Below, piece after piece: positions 7,967 through 15,994 of a DNA stretch of 55,453 nt. The stretch is from Bacteroidales bacterium (GTDB taxonomy: Bacteria; Bacteroidota; Bacteroidia; Bacteroidales; JAQXIO01). Numbering within the stretch: position 1 is the stretch's first letter; each line of letters opens with the position of its first letter. The notes beneath the pieces are model-generated. The model did no database searches. It was not told the DNA's origin and saw only the letters and a list, made by a program, of their open reading frames with translations. The position numbers and the translations under genes are program-made. The stretch lies in assembly GCA_029007825.1 (NCBI GenBank), contig JAQXIO010000024.1, forward strand, positions 1-55,453, in the 5' to 3' direction.

Positions 7967-8728
7967 ATGAAAGAACGGAATAAAGTTTATTTTGCTTCAG
8001 ATTTTCATTTGGGTTCTCCGTCCCATAAAAATGTATTGGATGTTGAACGTAAACTGGTGCGTTGGCTGAACTCTATCGCAGATGAGGCTAAGGCGATTTA
8101 TTTACTTGGGGATATTTTCGATTTCTGGTATGAGTTGCGAATGGCGGTTCCGAAAGGCTTTACCCGTGTATTGGGGAAATTGGCCGAATTAAATGACCAG
8201 GGAGTTGAAATTCATTTATTCGTAGGAAACCATGATGTATGGATGTTCGATTATTTGCCGAAGGAGATCGGAGCGGTCATTCATACTGGTTCGTTATTAA
8301 CACGCATAGAAGGCAAAACATTTTTTCTCGCCCACGGAGATGGCTTGGGTGAACGTTCATTCGGATTCCGTTTTATCCGTTGGGTTTTTCATAATAAATT
8401 CTGTCAGAGGCTTTATTCCTCCATACATCCCCGGTGGAGTTTTGCATTGGCACAATATTTATCAAGGAAAAGTCGTGAAAACGGAGAGAAGAGGGAAGCC
8501 GACTATAAGGGTGAGCAGGGAGAAGAGTTAATATCCTTTGCGAAAAAACATTTGGCAGAAAATCCGGAGATTGATTTTTTTGTTTTCGGACACAGACATA
8601 TTTTGTTGGATATGATGCTTTCCCATAACAGCCGGTTGTTTATTCTGGGAGATTGGATCCGTTATTTTTCGTATCTTGAGTTTGACGGGACAAATGTCTC
8701 TTTAGAGCAGTTTGAGATGGAGTCGTAG
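7967..8728 (+). CDS. lpxH: UDP-2,3-diacylglucosamine diphosphatase
   Basis: Hydrolyses UDP-2,3-diacylglucosamine to lipid X in lipid A synthesis, at the inner face of the membrane. I start it at the ATG at 7967 (253 residues), which puts the first metal-binding motif at residues 12-15 (DFHL); an in-frame extension to 7919 would overlap the preceding gene and is less likely. The calcineurin-like metallophosphatase motifs follow in order: GDIFDFWYE, GNHDVW, HGDGLG and GHRH. It belongs with lpxB (further right) to the lipid A pathway. An unknown related phosphoesterase is possible but less likely. Confidence 0.88.
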   Translation: MKERNKVYFASDFHLGSPSHKNVLDVERKLVRWLNSIADEAKAIYLLGDIFDFWYELRMAVPKGFTRVLGKLAELNDQGVEIHLFVGNHDVWMFDYLPKEIGAVIHTGSLLTRIEGKTFFLAHGDGLGERSFGFRFIRWVFHNKFCQRLYSSIHPRWSFALAQYLSRKSRENGEKREADYKGEQGEELISFAKKHLAENPEIDFFVFGHRHILLDMMLSHNSRLFILGDWIRYFSYLEFDGTNVSLEQFEMES

Positions 8729-8789
8729 TTTAGCAAAATATATTATAAGCTGTTTCTTATTCTGGAAGTCGAAATATAAATAAAGTGAA

Positions 8790-11660
8790 TTGATACGGAA
8801 TCGTCTATTTTTTCTTTTCTTTTTCTTATTATTCCTGCTGCCGCTGGCAGCGGTGGAGCTAACACCTACGATCCGTAATTTCAGCAAAAAAGAGTATAGG
8901 GCTTTTAGTCAGAATTGGGCTATCGCACAGGATTCGGATGGATATTTATACATCGGAAATTCAGCTGGGTTACTTAGGTATGATGGTTTGAGATGGGAAC
9001 TGTTTCGTTTGCCGGGTAATAAATTGGTGCGTTCCGTTTATATCGATGCAAATGACCGGATTTATGTGGGTGCTTATGAAGAATTCGGATTTTTTGAAAA
9101 AGAACGAAACGGTTCGCTTTCGTATCATTCTTTGTCAGACGGACTTTATGGTTATGCGATGAAAAACGATGAAGTATGGTCGATTTTGCAATCAGGCGAT
9201 ACGGTTTGTTTTCAATCGTTCAACTCTTATTTTACATTCTCGGATAAGAAAGTGAGAGGGGAGCATCTTCCTAAAATGGCTCTTTTTTTCCGGAAGTTAC
9301 CTCAAGGTATTTTTTCTTATTTTATCAATGAAGGATTCTCCGGCTTTGATATGCAGCGTAACCGGTATAGTCCGGTTCAAGGCGTACCGTCCTCTCATTC
9401 TGTTATAGAAATGTTAAATCTGAATGATTCCGTCAATTTGTTGCTTACGGTCAATGATGGCTTGTTTCTTTTCGATGGCACGCAGTACAGAGCTTTTCCG
9501 TCGGAAGCCGATCCGATTCTAAAACGGGCGAATGCCAATAGGATGACAATTACACAGGATTCGGTCGTTATTATAGGTACCATTCTGGATGGGCTTGTTG
9601 CGGTGAATATGAAGGGAGAGCAGCTTTGGCACCTGAATACGGGAAGCGGGTTGCCCAATAATACGGTGCTTGGTCTTTTCAATGATTCGGATAATAATAC
9701 ATGGGTTGCATTGGATAAAGGGATAACCCGGCTAAATACGGGAAAGCAATTGTCTATAGCAGGCCCTTTCGATCCGGCAGTGGGCATGATTTACGATGTT
9801 GCTCTTTTCGAAAATAATCTTTATCTTGCCACGAATCAGGGATTATACCGTTCGAAATTTGTACGCAAGAAAAATAGACCTGTCGAGGTCGATCCGGTGC
9901 TTTTCGGTAATCTGAGGGAACAGGTCTGGAGCCTTACACTGGTGGACGAACAACTTATAATCGGACACAACACAAAAACATATTCGGTCAGGAACGGAGA
10001 AATGGATCTTTTTTCGGAGATAGGAGGGGGATATTCTGTAACTGAAGGAAAGATCGAAGGACAGGATGTATTGATTCAGGGAACTTATTCAGGGCTTTGT
10101 CTTTATAAAAAGGATGAAAACGGAAACTGGTTTTTTAGTAATATGGTAGAGGGATATAATTATCCGACTCGTTTTGTGGAGATTGATTACCAAGGAACGA
10201 TTTGGTGCAGTCATTTGTATAAGGGGCTTTATGCCGTGCGGCTGACACCCGATCTGAAAAAATTATCCGATCTGGATTATTATGCTTCTTTCTCGGATAA
10301 ATCGAGCATTACCCTCAATGTTTTTAAAATAAAAAACAGAGTGGTTTTTTGTGATTATGATAAATTCTATACGTTCGACGATCTTACGGAAGAGATGGTT
10401 GCTTTAACGGATCTGAACGATGCGTTGGGTGGATTTTCCAAATCTTACCGGGTTTCTAAATGTGATGAAAACCATTACTGGTTTATCCGGAACGACCGGG
10501 CGGCCTTAGTTTCTATAGAAAATAGCTCATTGAAATTTGTAGATGTAATTAATTATAATCTATTCAATCAGGAGGCGGTCGATAATTTTAACCAGATATG
10601 TCCTGTCGACAGCGGTTACAGCATATTTTGTTTCGATAATGCATTTGCCCTGCATCATCCGGAGCAGGGATATTCCCGTCGGGGAGAGATGCCGAAATTG
10701 CTTCTGAAACGGATTGAAGTTTCGGATAATGCAAAAACAAATATAGTGTTGGCAGACCTCTCGTCTTCCGTTATGCATCGGTTTGAAAGCAACCGGAATC
10801 GCATCTCTTTTTCTGTCGCAGTTCCTGAATTACCGGTAGTCGGTCCTGCTCGTTTTGCCTATACGCTTAAAAGTTCTAAGGTCAGTTATTCCGATACTCT
10901 TAATACGAATGAGTATGAGTTAATGGATTTAAATCCGGGGGAGTATACGTTCAATGTTTCATTAATCCGTCCGCGTGGAAAAGAACTGGCATCGATCTCT
11001 TATTCGTTTGAAATACAGGTACCCTGGTATTTGTCACTTCCTGCACAGGTATTTTATCTGATACTGGCGGTTTGTATTTTTTGTGCGGTTTATGTTATGC
11101 TTCGCAGGAATTACGACAAACGGAAAAAACGTTTTCTTGAAGAGCAGGAAATAATACGGCATAAAGAGCTTGAAGAACAGGAGCGCCAGATTATCCGTCT
11201 GGAAAAAGAGAGATTAGAGTCGGAGCTGGCGTTGAAGAGTAAAGAGCTGGCAGGAATAACCATGTCCATCATTTCGAAAAATGAGATACTTCAGCATATT
11301 AAAGATGAATTGATTGCGCAGAAAACGGTGTTAGGTTCGCAGTATCCTACGCGTTATTATGAAAAAGTCATACATCTGATAAATACGAATATGTCCAACA
11401 ATAATGACTGGGAAGTATTTAAAACCAATTTCGACCGAATCCATGAAAATTTTTTCCGGATATTGCATGACCGCTATCCGGAGCTTACATCGAACGATTT
11501 GCGTTTATGTGCTTATATCCGGTTGAATATGCCGTCGAAAGATATAGCGCAATTGATGAACGTTTCGTTAAAAGCCGTGGAAGTCGGGCGTTACCGTCTC
11601 CGTAAAAAATTGAATATTCCTACTGAAAAGAGTCTGTTCGATTTTATGCTCGAAATCTGA
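8790..11660 (+). CDS. SusR-like membrane-spanning one-component regulator (propeller, Y_Y_Y, TM, LuxR-type HTH)
   Basis: A 956-residue regulator that probably senses a glycan product in the periplasm and binds DNA in the cytoplasm. Layout: signal sequence (residues 1-22), repeated beta-propeller blades (about 25-630, for example IAQDSDGYLYIGNSAGLLRY), a Y_Y_Y-like domain before the membrane, a transmembrane helix (about 748-770), a charged coiled coil (about 775-820), and a C-terminal helix-turn-helix (about 905-945, MPSKDIAQLMNVSLKAVEV). No histidine kinase or receiver domain is present, unlike hybrid two-component PUL regulators. The start is TTG; no suitable in-frame ATG exists nearby. It ends 4 bases from the convergent last gene of the PUL, which it very likely controls. 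Confidence 0.85.
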   Translation: MIRNRLFFLFFFLLFLLPLAAVELTPTIRNFSKKEYRAFSQNWAIAQDSDGYLYIGNSAGLLRYDGLRWELFRLPGNKLVRSVYIDANDRIYVGAYEEFGFFEKERNGSLSYHSLSDGLYGYAMKNDEVWSILQSGDTVCFQSFNSYFTFSDKKVRGEHLPKMALFFRKLPQGIFSYFINEGFSGFDMQRNRYSPVQGVPSSHSVIEMLNLNDSVNLLLTVNDGLFLFDGTQYRAFPSEADPILKRANANRMTITQDSVVIIGTILDGLVAVNMKGEQLWHLNTGSGLPNNTVLGLFNDSDNNTWVALDKGITRLNTGKQLSIAGPFDPAVGMIYDVALFENNLYLATNQGLYRSKFVRKKNRPVEVDPVLFGNLREQVWSLTLVDEQLIIGHNTKTYSVRNGEMDLFSEIGGGYSVTEGKIEGQDVLIQGTYSGLCLYKKDENGNWFFSNMVEGYNYPTRFVEIDYQGTIWCSHLYKGLYAVRLTPDLKKLSDLDYYASFSDKSSITLNVFKIKNRVVFCDYDKFYTFDDLTEEMVALTDLNDALGGFSKSYRVSKCDENHYWFIRNDRAALVSIENSSLKFVDVINYNLFNQEAVDNFNQICPVDSGYSIFCFDNAFALHHPEQGYSRRGEMPKLLLKRIEVSDNAKTNIVLADLSSSVMHRFESNRNRISFSVAVPELPVVGPARFAYTLKSSKVSYSDTLNTNEYELMDLNPGEYTFNVSLIRPRGKELASISYSFEIQVPWYLSLPAQVFYLILAVCIFCAVYVMLRRNYDKRKKRFLEEQEIIRHKELEEQERQIIRLEKERLESELALKSKELAGITMSIISKNEILQHIKDELIAQKTVLGSQYPTRYYEKVIHLINTNMSNNNDWEVFKTNFDRIHENFFRILHDRYPELTSNDLRLCAYIRLNMPSKDIAQLMNVSLKAVEVGRYRLRKKLNIPTEKSLFDFMLEI

Positions 11661-11664
11661 TCTA

Positions 11665-13392
11665 TTATTTTACAGGTAAGGGTTGGGTAAGGGCAGAACG
11701 TCCGTTTTCGTTAAATGCTTCGATAGCGAAATAATAACTCTGATCTTTATCCAGACACTTCAGTTCCAGTTCGTTTTTATCGTAAACAAGCCAGGTATTA
11801 TATAATTTGTCGGGTGCAATGCCCCAATGTACATTATATCCCTGTGCATTCTGCTGTTTTTCCCAAGTCAGAAGGGCATCCCGGCGGTCGCTTTTTCTTT
11901 CGGCTTTAAATTCCGAAACTTTTTGAGGTGCTTTTCCCTCACCTTTTCCGAAAATGCGTAAATCGGAGATTGAGAGGTTTGGTGTCGGAACGTGAATATT
12001 GATATAACGTATATAACGTACTTTGGCGGGTTGTTCCAGTTCTACGTAATCGTTGGGTACATCTTTGAACGAATTCTTTCTGTCGACCAGTATTTCCCAT
12101 TTTTTTCCGTCGTTCGAACCTTCGATATAATATCGATGGAATAATCCCTGCATCCTTCCGTAGAGGTCGGATTTATAGTCGTGGTAATTGACTTGTACCG
12201 CATAAACGGTTCCGGGATTTTGCAAATCGATTTCTAACCATTGGCTTTCGTTATTGTTTGCGGCGACCCAGAATGTTTTTACATTTTCATCGGTGGTGTT
12301 TTGAGCAGGGAATCCGTTGAGTTCGGAAGATGCTTTTACCGGCTTTTTGTACGACAGGAGCATCCAGCCTGCGAATTCTCCCATTCGCCCGGTCTCGGCG
12401 GGTGCATAGTGGGGGTAATCACCGAAAGAGGTATTGCTCCACATGAGCCCGTCTTTATCAAAAAATGTAGGAAACATGTCGATCCGGCGTTCCCAGTTTA
12501 CGTTGATGGAAACAGCCATAGATGCAAAATGCCAGTAACGGTTTCCGGGGCCTGCAACGGTGCTTCCATGCCCGGCACCATTCATGAATCCGCCCGGTTT
12601 GTAACAAAACGGATTATTGGGGGCATAGAAGAATGGCCCTAACGGGGATTCCCCGATGTATACACCGTCTCCGTAAACGTTGAATTCTGTTCCCGGTGCG
12701 GCATATTGCAGGTAATATTTCCCGTCGTGTTTTGTCATCCAAGGGCCTTCCATATATCCTCCCAGAATGGTATCGGAATGGTTTTCCCCGAAGCGTTCCC
12801 AGCCGTGTTTATCTCCGTTCAGGTTAAACAATTCGATTGTTCCGGATACAGGTTTGAAGCGATGATATTTATCGAGCTCGACAACCCGGATGGGGTAAAC
12901 ATTCGAAGAGCCCCAATACATATATGCTTTATTGTCGTCGTCGATGAACAGTGCCGGATCCTGTAAATCGTAAAGAATGCCCGGTACGGCTTTCCAGTCT
13001 CCTTTACGGGGATTGTCCGTATATAAAATACTTCCGTTTCCCGAGGGATTTCCTATTACATATAAAAGGGAATCTTTATAATTAAATGCTGCTGGGGCGT
13101 TGGAACCTTCAAAATACCACTTTTCAGGAGCAATGAAATTCCAGTTTTGTAGATCGTCGGAGTGCCAATAGCCCATCGAACGTGTTACGAACATATAATA
13201 TTCTCCTCTGAACTCTACGACGGCGGGGTCGGCCCCAGACCGGTAGGATATATCGTTGTGCGCATTATAGATCATATAAGTATAATCGAGATTGACCGGA
13301 TTGCAGTAGGTGGTCATATGCGTACTCTGGCTTTTCACTGCCATTACTGTCTGGAATAAAAGAATGATCGGGAGAATGTGACGTATAAGCAT
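11665..13392 (-). CDS. GH43-like five-bladed propeller glycoside hydrolase with discoidin and FN3 domains
   Basis: A 575-residue exported enzyme. Residues 1-22 form a signal peptide. A GH43-like propeller follows (about 28-340) with all three carboxylates in place: D55 (base, SGADPAVV), D145 (LQDPALF) and E215 (acid, YMEGPW). A discoidin (F5/8 type C) domain (about 350-480) and a fibronectin type III domain (about 487-572) end the protein. It is the most distal gene of the PUL and is separated from the Gfo/Idh gene by a 32-base perfect palindrome, so it may have its own weak promoter; TACAATTG at 13428-13421 has one mismatch. It is a shorter paralogue of the 702-residue protein in the same locus. 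Substrate is unknown. Confidence 0.8.
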   Translation of the reverse strand: MLIRHILPIILLFQTVMAVKSQSTHMTTYCNPVNLDYTYMIYNAHNDISYRSGADPAVVEFRGEYYMFVTRSMGYWHSDDLQNWNFIAPEKWYFEGSNAPAAFNYKDSLLYVIGNPSGNGSILYTDNPRKGDWKAVPGILYDLQDPALFIDDDNKAYMYWGSSNVYPIRVVELDKYHRFKPVSGTIELFNLNGDKHGWERFGENHSDTILGGYMEGPWMTKHDGKYYLQYAAPGTEFNVYGDGVYIGESPLGPFFYAPNNPFCYKPGGFMNGAGHGSTVAGPGNRYWHFASMAVSINVNWERRIDMFPTFFDKDGLMWSNTSFGDYPHYAPAETGRMGEFAGWMLLSYKKPVKASSELNGFPAQNTTDENVKTFWVAANNNESQWLEIDLQNPGTVYAVQVNYHDYKSDLYGRMQGLFHRYYIEGSNDGKKWEILVDRKNSFKDVPNDYVELEQPAKVRYIRYINIHVPTPNLSISDLRIFGKGEGKAPQKVSEFKAERKSDRRDALLTWEKQQNAQGYNVHWGIAPDKLYNTWLVYDKNELELKCLDKDQSYYFAIEAFNENGRSALTQPLPVK

Positions 13393-13510
13393 CGTATTTT
13401 GTGTTTGTTTTTGTCTAAAACAATTGTATTACCGGAAGAGTTTATTTTTTGATAATGGTACTATCTGATTCTGAAAAACAGCTAAATACAGACTTTCGGG
13501 AGTATATAAA

Positions 13511-13542
13511 AAATAAGGGAGAATAATTATTCTCCCTTATTT
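13511..13542 (-). terminator. Perfect 32-base palindrome after the PUL Gfo/Idh gene
   Basis: Two exact 16-base arms, AT-rich at the base with a GGGAGAA/TTCTCCC core, lie 20 bases downstream of the Gfo/Idh stop. On the minus strand the hairpin ends in a TTTATTT stretch, so it probably terminates or attenuates transcription before the last GH43-like gene. Confidence 0.75.
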
Positions 13543-13562
13543 ATATCAGTTTGTAATTATTG

Positions 13563-15044
13563 TCAAGGCATTGAAGGAAGATTCCAGCCTTCCCGGTAAT
13601 TGTGCCTGATATATTCGCTGGCGGCCTGTTGAGCATTAAATTCCGCAAATTTCCGGTCAAAAGTCGGATGACCGTCGATTACATTAAAGTTATCACTGGT
13701 CACTACTTTCAGTTTTTCATCGGGGGAGATATTCGTGAATCTCATATTGTCGCCATCCCAATGCAGAATTTTATTCAAAGATTGCAACCGGATTGCCAGA
13801 ACGCCTAACAGCACCATTTCGTTGAATGGTCCGGCGTATGCGAAATTGGCGGAACCTTCGGTTCGTGAAGATTTAGGTTCTTTACAAGCCCTAATCCAGT
13901 CCTGTTCATGGTAACCATCGTGGTAACCGGTAGCATTCGGTATACGCCGTAAGGTTTGAGGTACGTTGGGGATTTTCCCGGAAAGAAGTCTCGGGTTAAA
14001 TCCTCCGCAATCACAGATCAGCGTATCTTTACTACCTATGAAAAGACATCCGCCGAGACCATCACGCATGAAATCGTATCCTTCCGGGAGGATTTCAGGT
14101 CGATCGGGAAACATGCCTCCGTCATACCAGAAAACATCCACTTCAGGTAGTGCTACTTTCGGCATATTATCGCGGGCGGGAAAATGGAACCGGACTTTTT
14201 CCGACTGAGGTGCAGATTCGGTATTCAGCAATGTAGAACTGCCTTGTATGCGATCCGGGTATTTCAGGCAAAGAGATCGGTATACGGGATCGAGAACATG
14301 GCAGGCCATATCGCCGAAAGCACCTGTTCCGAAATCCCACCAGCCTCGCCAGTTCCATGGAGTATATATTTCATGGAAGGGCCTCATCGGAGCCGGACCG
14401 ATAAATAAATCCCAGTTCATTGTTTTGGGTGCACGCATTTTTTTCGAAGGGCGTTCGAGGCCCTGCGGCCAGATCGGGCGATCTGTCCATGCGTGTACTT
14501 CTCTGATTTCTCCTATTTCTCCGTTCCATATCCATTCGCACAAGGTTCTTACTCCGTCGCCCGAATTACCCTGGTTTCCCATTTGTGTGGCGACTCCGTA
14601 TTTTTTTGCCAGAGCAGAGAGCAAACGGCTTTCGTAAATGGAGTGGGTAAGCGGTTTCTGACAGTAAACATGCTTTCCCATTGTAATAGCTGTTGCCGCT
14701 ATGGCCGCATGGGTGTGGTCAGGGGTTGCAACCATTACCCCGTCTATGTCTTTATCCAGTTTATCGAACATAACACGCCAGTCCTGAAATCTTTCTGCCT
14801 GAGGAAAGTCATCGAATGTATGTTTGGCATATTTCCAGTCCACATCACAGAGTCCGATGATGTTTTCACTTTTCATACCCATCAGGTTCGGGTGTCCCTT
14901 ACCTCCAATCCCGATTCCTACGATATTCATTTTATCGCTGGGAGCTTTGTAGCCCATTCCGCTGATAACATGCGGCGGTACGAGAGTTAATCCGGCAAGC
15001 ATGCCGGCACTTTTGAGAAAATCTCTCCTGTTTTGTTTTATCAT
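13563..15044 (-). CDS. TAT-exported Gfo/Idh/MocA-family oxidoreductase (PUL copy)
   Basis: A 493-residue NAD(P)-dependent sugar oxidoreductase, probably periplasmic. The N-terminus has a twin-arginine signal (NRRDFLK, R6-R7). The Rossmann motif VGIGIGGKG follows, then QKPLTHS in place of the usual EKP, and the C-terminal-domain motif GAFGDMACHVLDP. Export by TAT suggests folding with a bound cofactor in the cytoplasm. It lies 28 bases after a DUF1080 gene. Such pairs are linked in the literature to 3-keto-glycoside metabolism: the oxidoreductase makes or reduces the 3-keto sugar and the DUF1080 protein cleaves it. The acting substrate here is inferred from the PUL. A closely similar paralogue is encoded at 36179-37648. 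Confidence 0.85.
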   Translation of the reverse strand: MIKQNRRDFLKSAGMLAGLTLVPPHVISGMGYKAPSDKMNIVGIGIGGKGHPNLMGMKSENIIGLCDVDWKYAKHTFDDFPQAERFQDWRVMFDKLDKDIDGVMVATPDHTHAAIAATAITMGKHVYCQKPLTHSIYESRLLSALAKKYGVATQMGNQGNSGDGVRTLCEWIWNGEIGEIREVHAWTDRPIWPQGLERPSKKMRAPKTMNWDLFIGPAPMRPFHEIYTPWNWRGWWDFGTGAFGDMACHVLDPVYRSLCLKYPDRIQGSSTLLNTESAPQSEKVRFHFPARDNMPKVALPEVDVFWYDGGMFPDRPEILPEGYDFMRDGLGGCLFIGSKDTLICDCGGFNPRLLSGKIPNVPQTLRRIPNATGYHDGYHEQDWIRACKEPKSSRTEGSANFAYAGPFNEMVLLGVLAIRLQSLNKILHWDGDNMRFTNISPDEKLKVVTSDNFNVIDGHPTFDRKFAEFNAQQAASEYIRHNYREGWNLPSMP

Positions 15045-15072
15045 GGTAAAAAGGTAAAGTGAAAAAAGAGGT

Positions 15073-15822
15073 TTATTTTAATTCTTTCAGCTTGATATTC
15101 CGGTACCATACTTTCGTACCATGATTCTGGAGAGCAATATTTCCTTCGTCATATTTTCCGTAGTCGGGATAATCCGCCCATTTTCCGCTGTTTCGTTTTT
15201 GGGTCCAGTCATCCGAATATTTTTCATATTCAGCCGTTTTTTCTCCATTCAGGTATTGTGTTACATGGTTGCCGTCTACAATCAATATAATTTGATTCCA
15301 TTCGCCGATTGGTTTGTTTGCGTCGCTGACGGGAGGATACATGGCGTAATTGCCGCCGTTCTTCTGCCAGTCTTCCAGAGTATCGGGCCATCCCTTATCG
15401 TCGATTACCTGGAACTCAGGACCTGTCTCATAAGGGTATTTGTATTTAGGGTCTTCTTTAAATTGGAAAAGGATACCACTGTTTGCTGCAGGGGTCATTT
15501 TATATTCCAGGCTGAGGATGAAGTTTTTATAAATTTTGTCGGTAATGATGTCCTGACTTTCGGAACCGTCTGTTGCGTTCATTGTGATGCAATCATCCTC
15601 GATTGTCCAGCAGGAAGGAATGGAGTTCAGGTTATAGCCATGCCAACCATCCATATTTTTTCCGTTGAAAAGTAGTTCCCAGCCGGCGGCCTTTTCTTTG
15701 TCGGTAAGAGTATTAAGCGGAGCAGAGGTATCTAATCCTAATTTGTTGATGTCTTTTTGATTTCCTCCACAGGAGGCGAGCAGAGCTATTGCCGACAGGC
15801 ATAAAAGTTTAAAGCTTTTCAT
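15073..15822 (-). CDS. DUF1080 (3-keto-disaccharide hydrolase family) lipoprotein, PUL copy
   Basis: A 249-residue lipoprotein with a lipobox ending at C18 (LLASC) followed by GGNQKD. The rest is one concanavalin-like DUF1080 domain: GWELLFNGKNMDGWHGYN, ILSLEYKMTPAANSGILF, FQVIDDKGW, IGEWNQIILIV and the closing GNIALQNHGTKVWYRNIKL. Pfam renamed this family 3-keto-disaccharide hydrolase after enzymes that cleave 3-keto-glycosides; other members are uncharacterised. The residues after the cysteine are not strongly acidic, so periplasmic rather than surface location is more likely. It starts 172 bases after the GH3 stop, past a long palindrome, and is cotranscribed with the Gfo/Idh gene. Confidence 0.85.
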   Translation of the reverse strand: MKSFKLLCLSAIALLASCGGNQKDINKLGLDTSAPLNTLTDKEKAAGWELLFNGKNMDGWHGYNLNSIPSCWTIEDDCITMNATDGSESQDIITDKIYKNFILSLEYKMTPAANSGILFQFKEDPKYKYPYETGPEFQVIDDKGWPDTLEDWQKNGGNYAMYPPVSDANKPIGEWNQIILIVDGNHVTQYLNGEKTAEYEKYSDDWTQKRNSGKWADYPDYGKYDEGNIALQNHGTKVWYRNIKLKELK

Positions 15823-15936
15823 GTGATATAGGTTTAGAGTTTATTTAAGCTTCAAATAAACAAAATAATTGCTTAAAAGCCGAATATTTTGAATGCTTTT
15901 TGATAATGGATGGAATGATCCGGATGTGTTTGTATT

Positions 15937-15984
15937 ATTGAATAAAGAGAATGCCCGATTAATCGGGCATTCTCTTTATTCAAT
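15937..15984 (-). terminator. Perfect 48-base palindrome after the GH3 gene
   Basis: Two exact 24-base arms meet at a GATTAATC centre with a GC core (CCCG/CGGG). The hairpin begins 11 bases after the GH3 stop codon. There is no long T-run after it, so partial termination or 3-prime-end protection of the upstream mRNA is as likely as full termination. Confidence 0.7.
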
Positions 15985-15994
15985 TTAAATGAAA

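Noticed and set aside
8729..8789. Dedicated promoter for the SusR-like regulator
   Set aside because: No TAnnTTTG box was found in this gap; read-through from lpxH or a weak unrecognised promoter remains possible.
12241..13359. Plus-strand frames over the distal GH43-like gene
   Set aside because: Their translations are cysteine- and histidine-rich without family motifs, as expected for antisense frames of a real gene.
13602..14990. Several plus-strand open frames of 60-165 codons over the Gfo/Idh gene
   Set aside because: They are shadows of the minus-strand gene; they have no recognisable domains and no promoter.
15937..15984. Long palindrome as an insertion-sequence end or recombination site
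   Set aside because: No partner copy, transposase or target duplication was seen; a hairpin just after a stop codon is better explained as a terminator or mRNA end.
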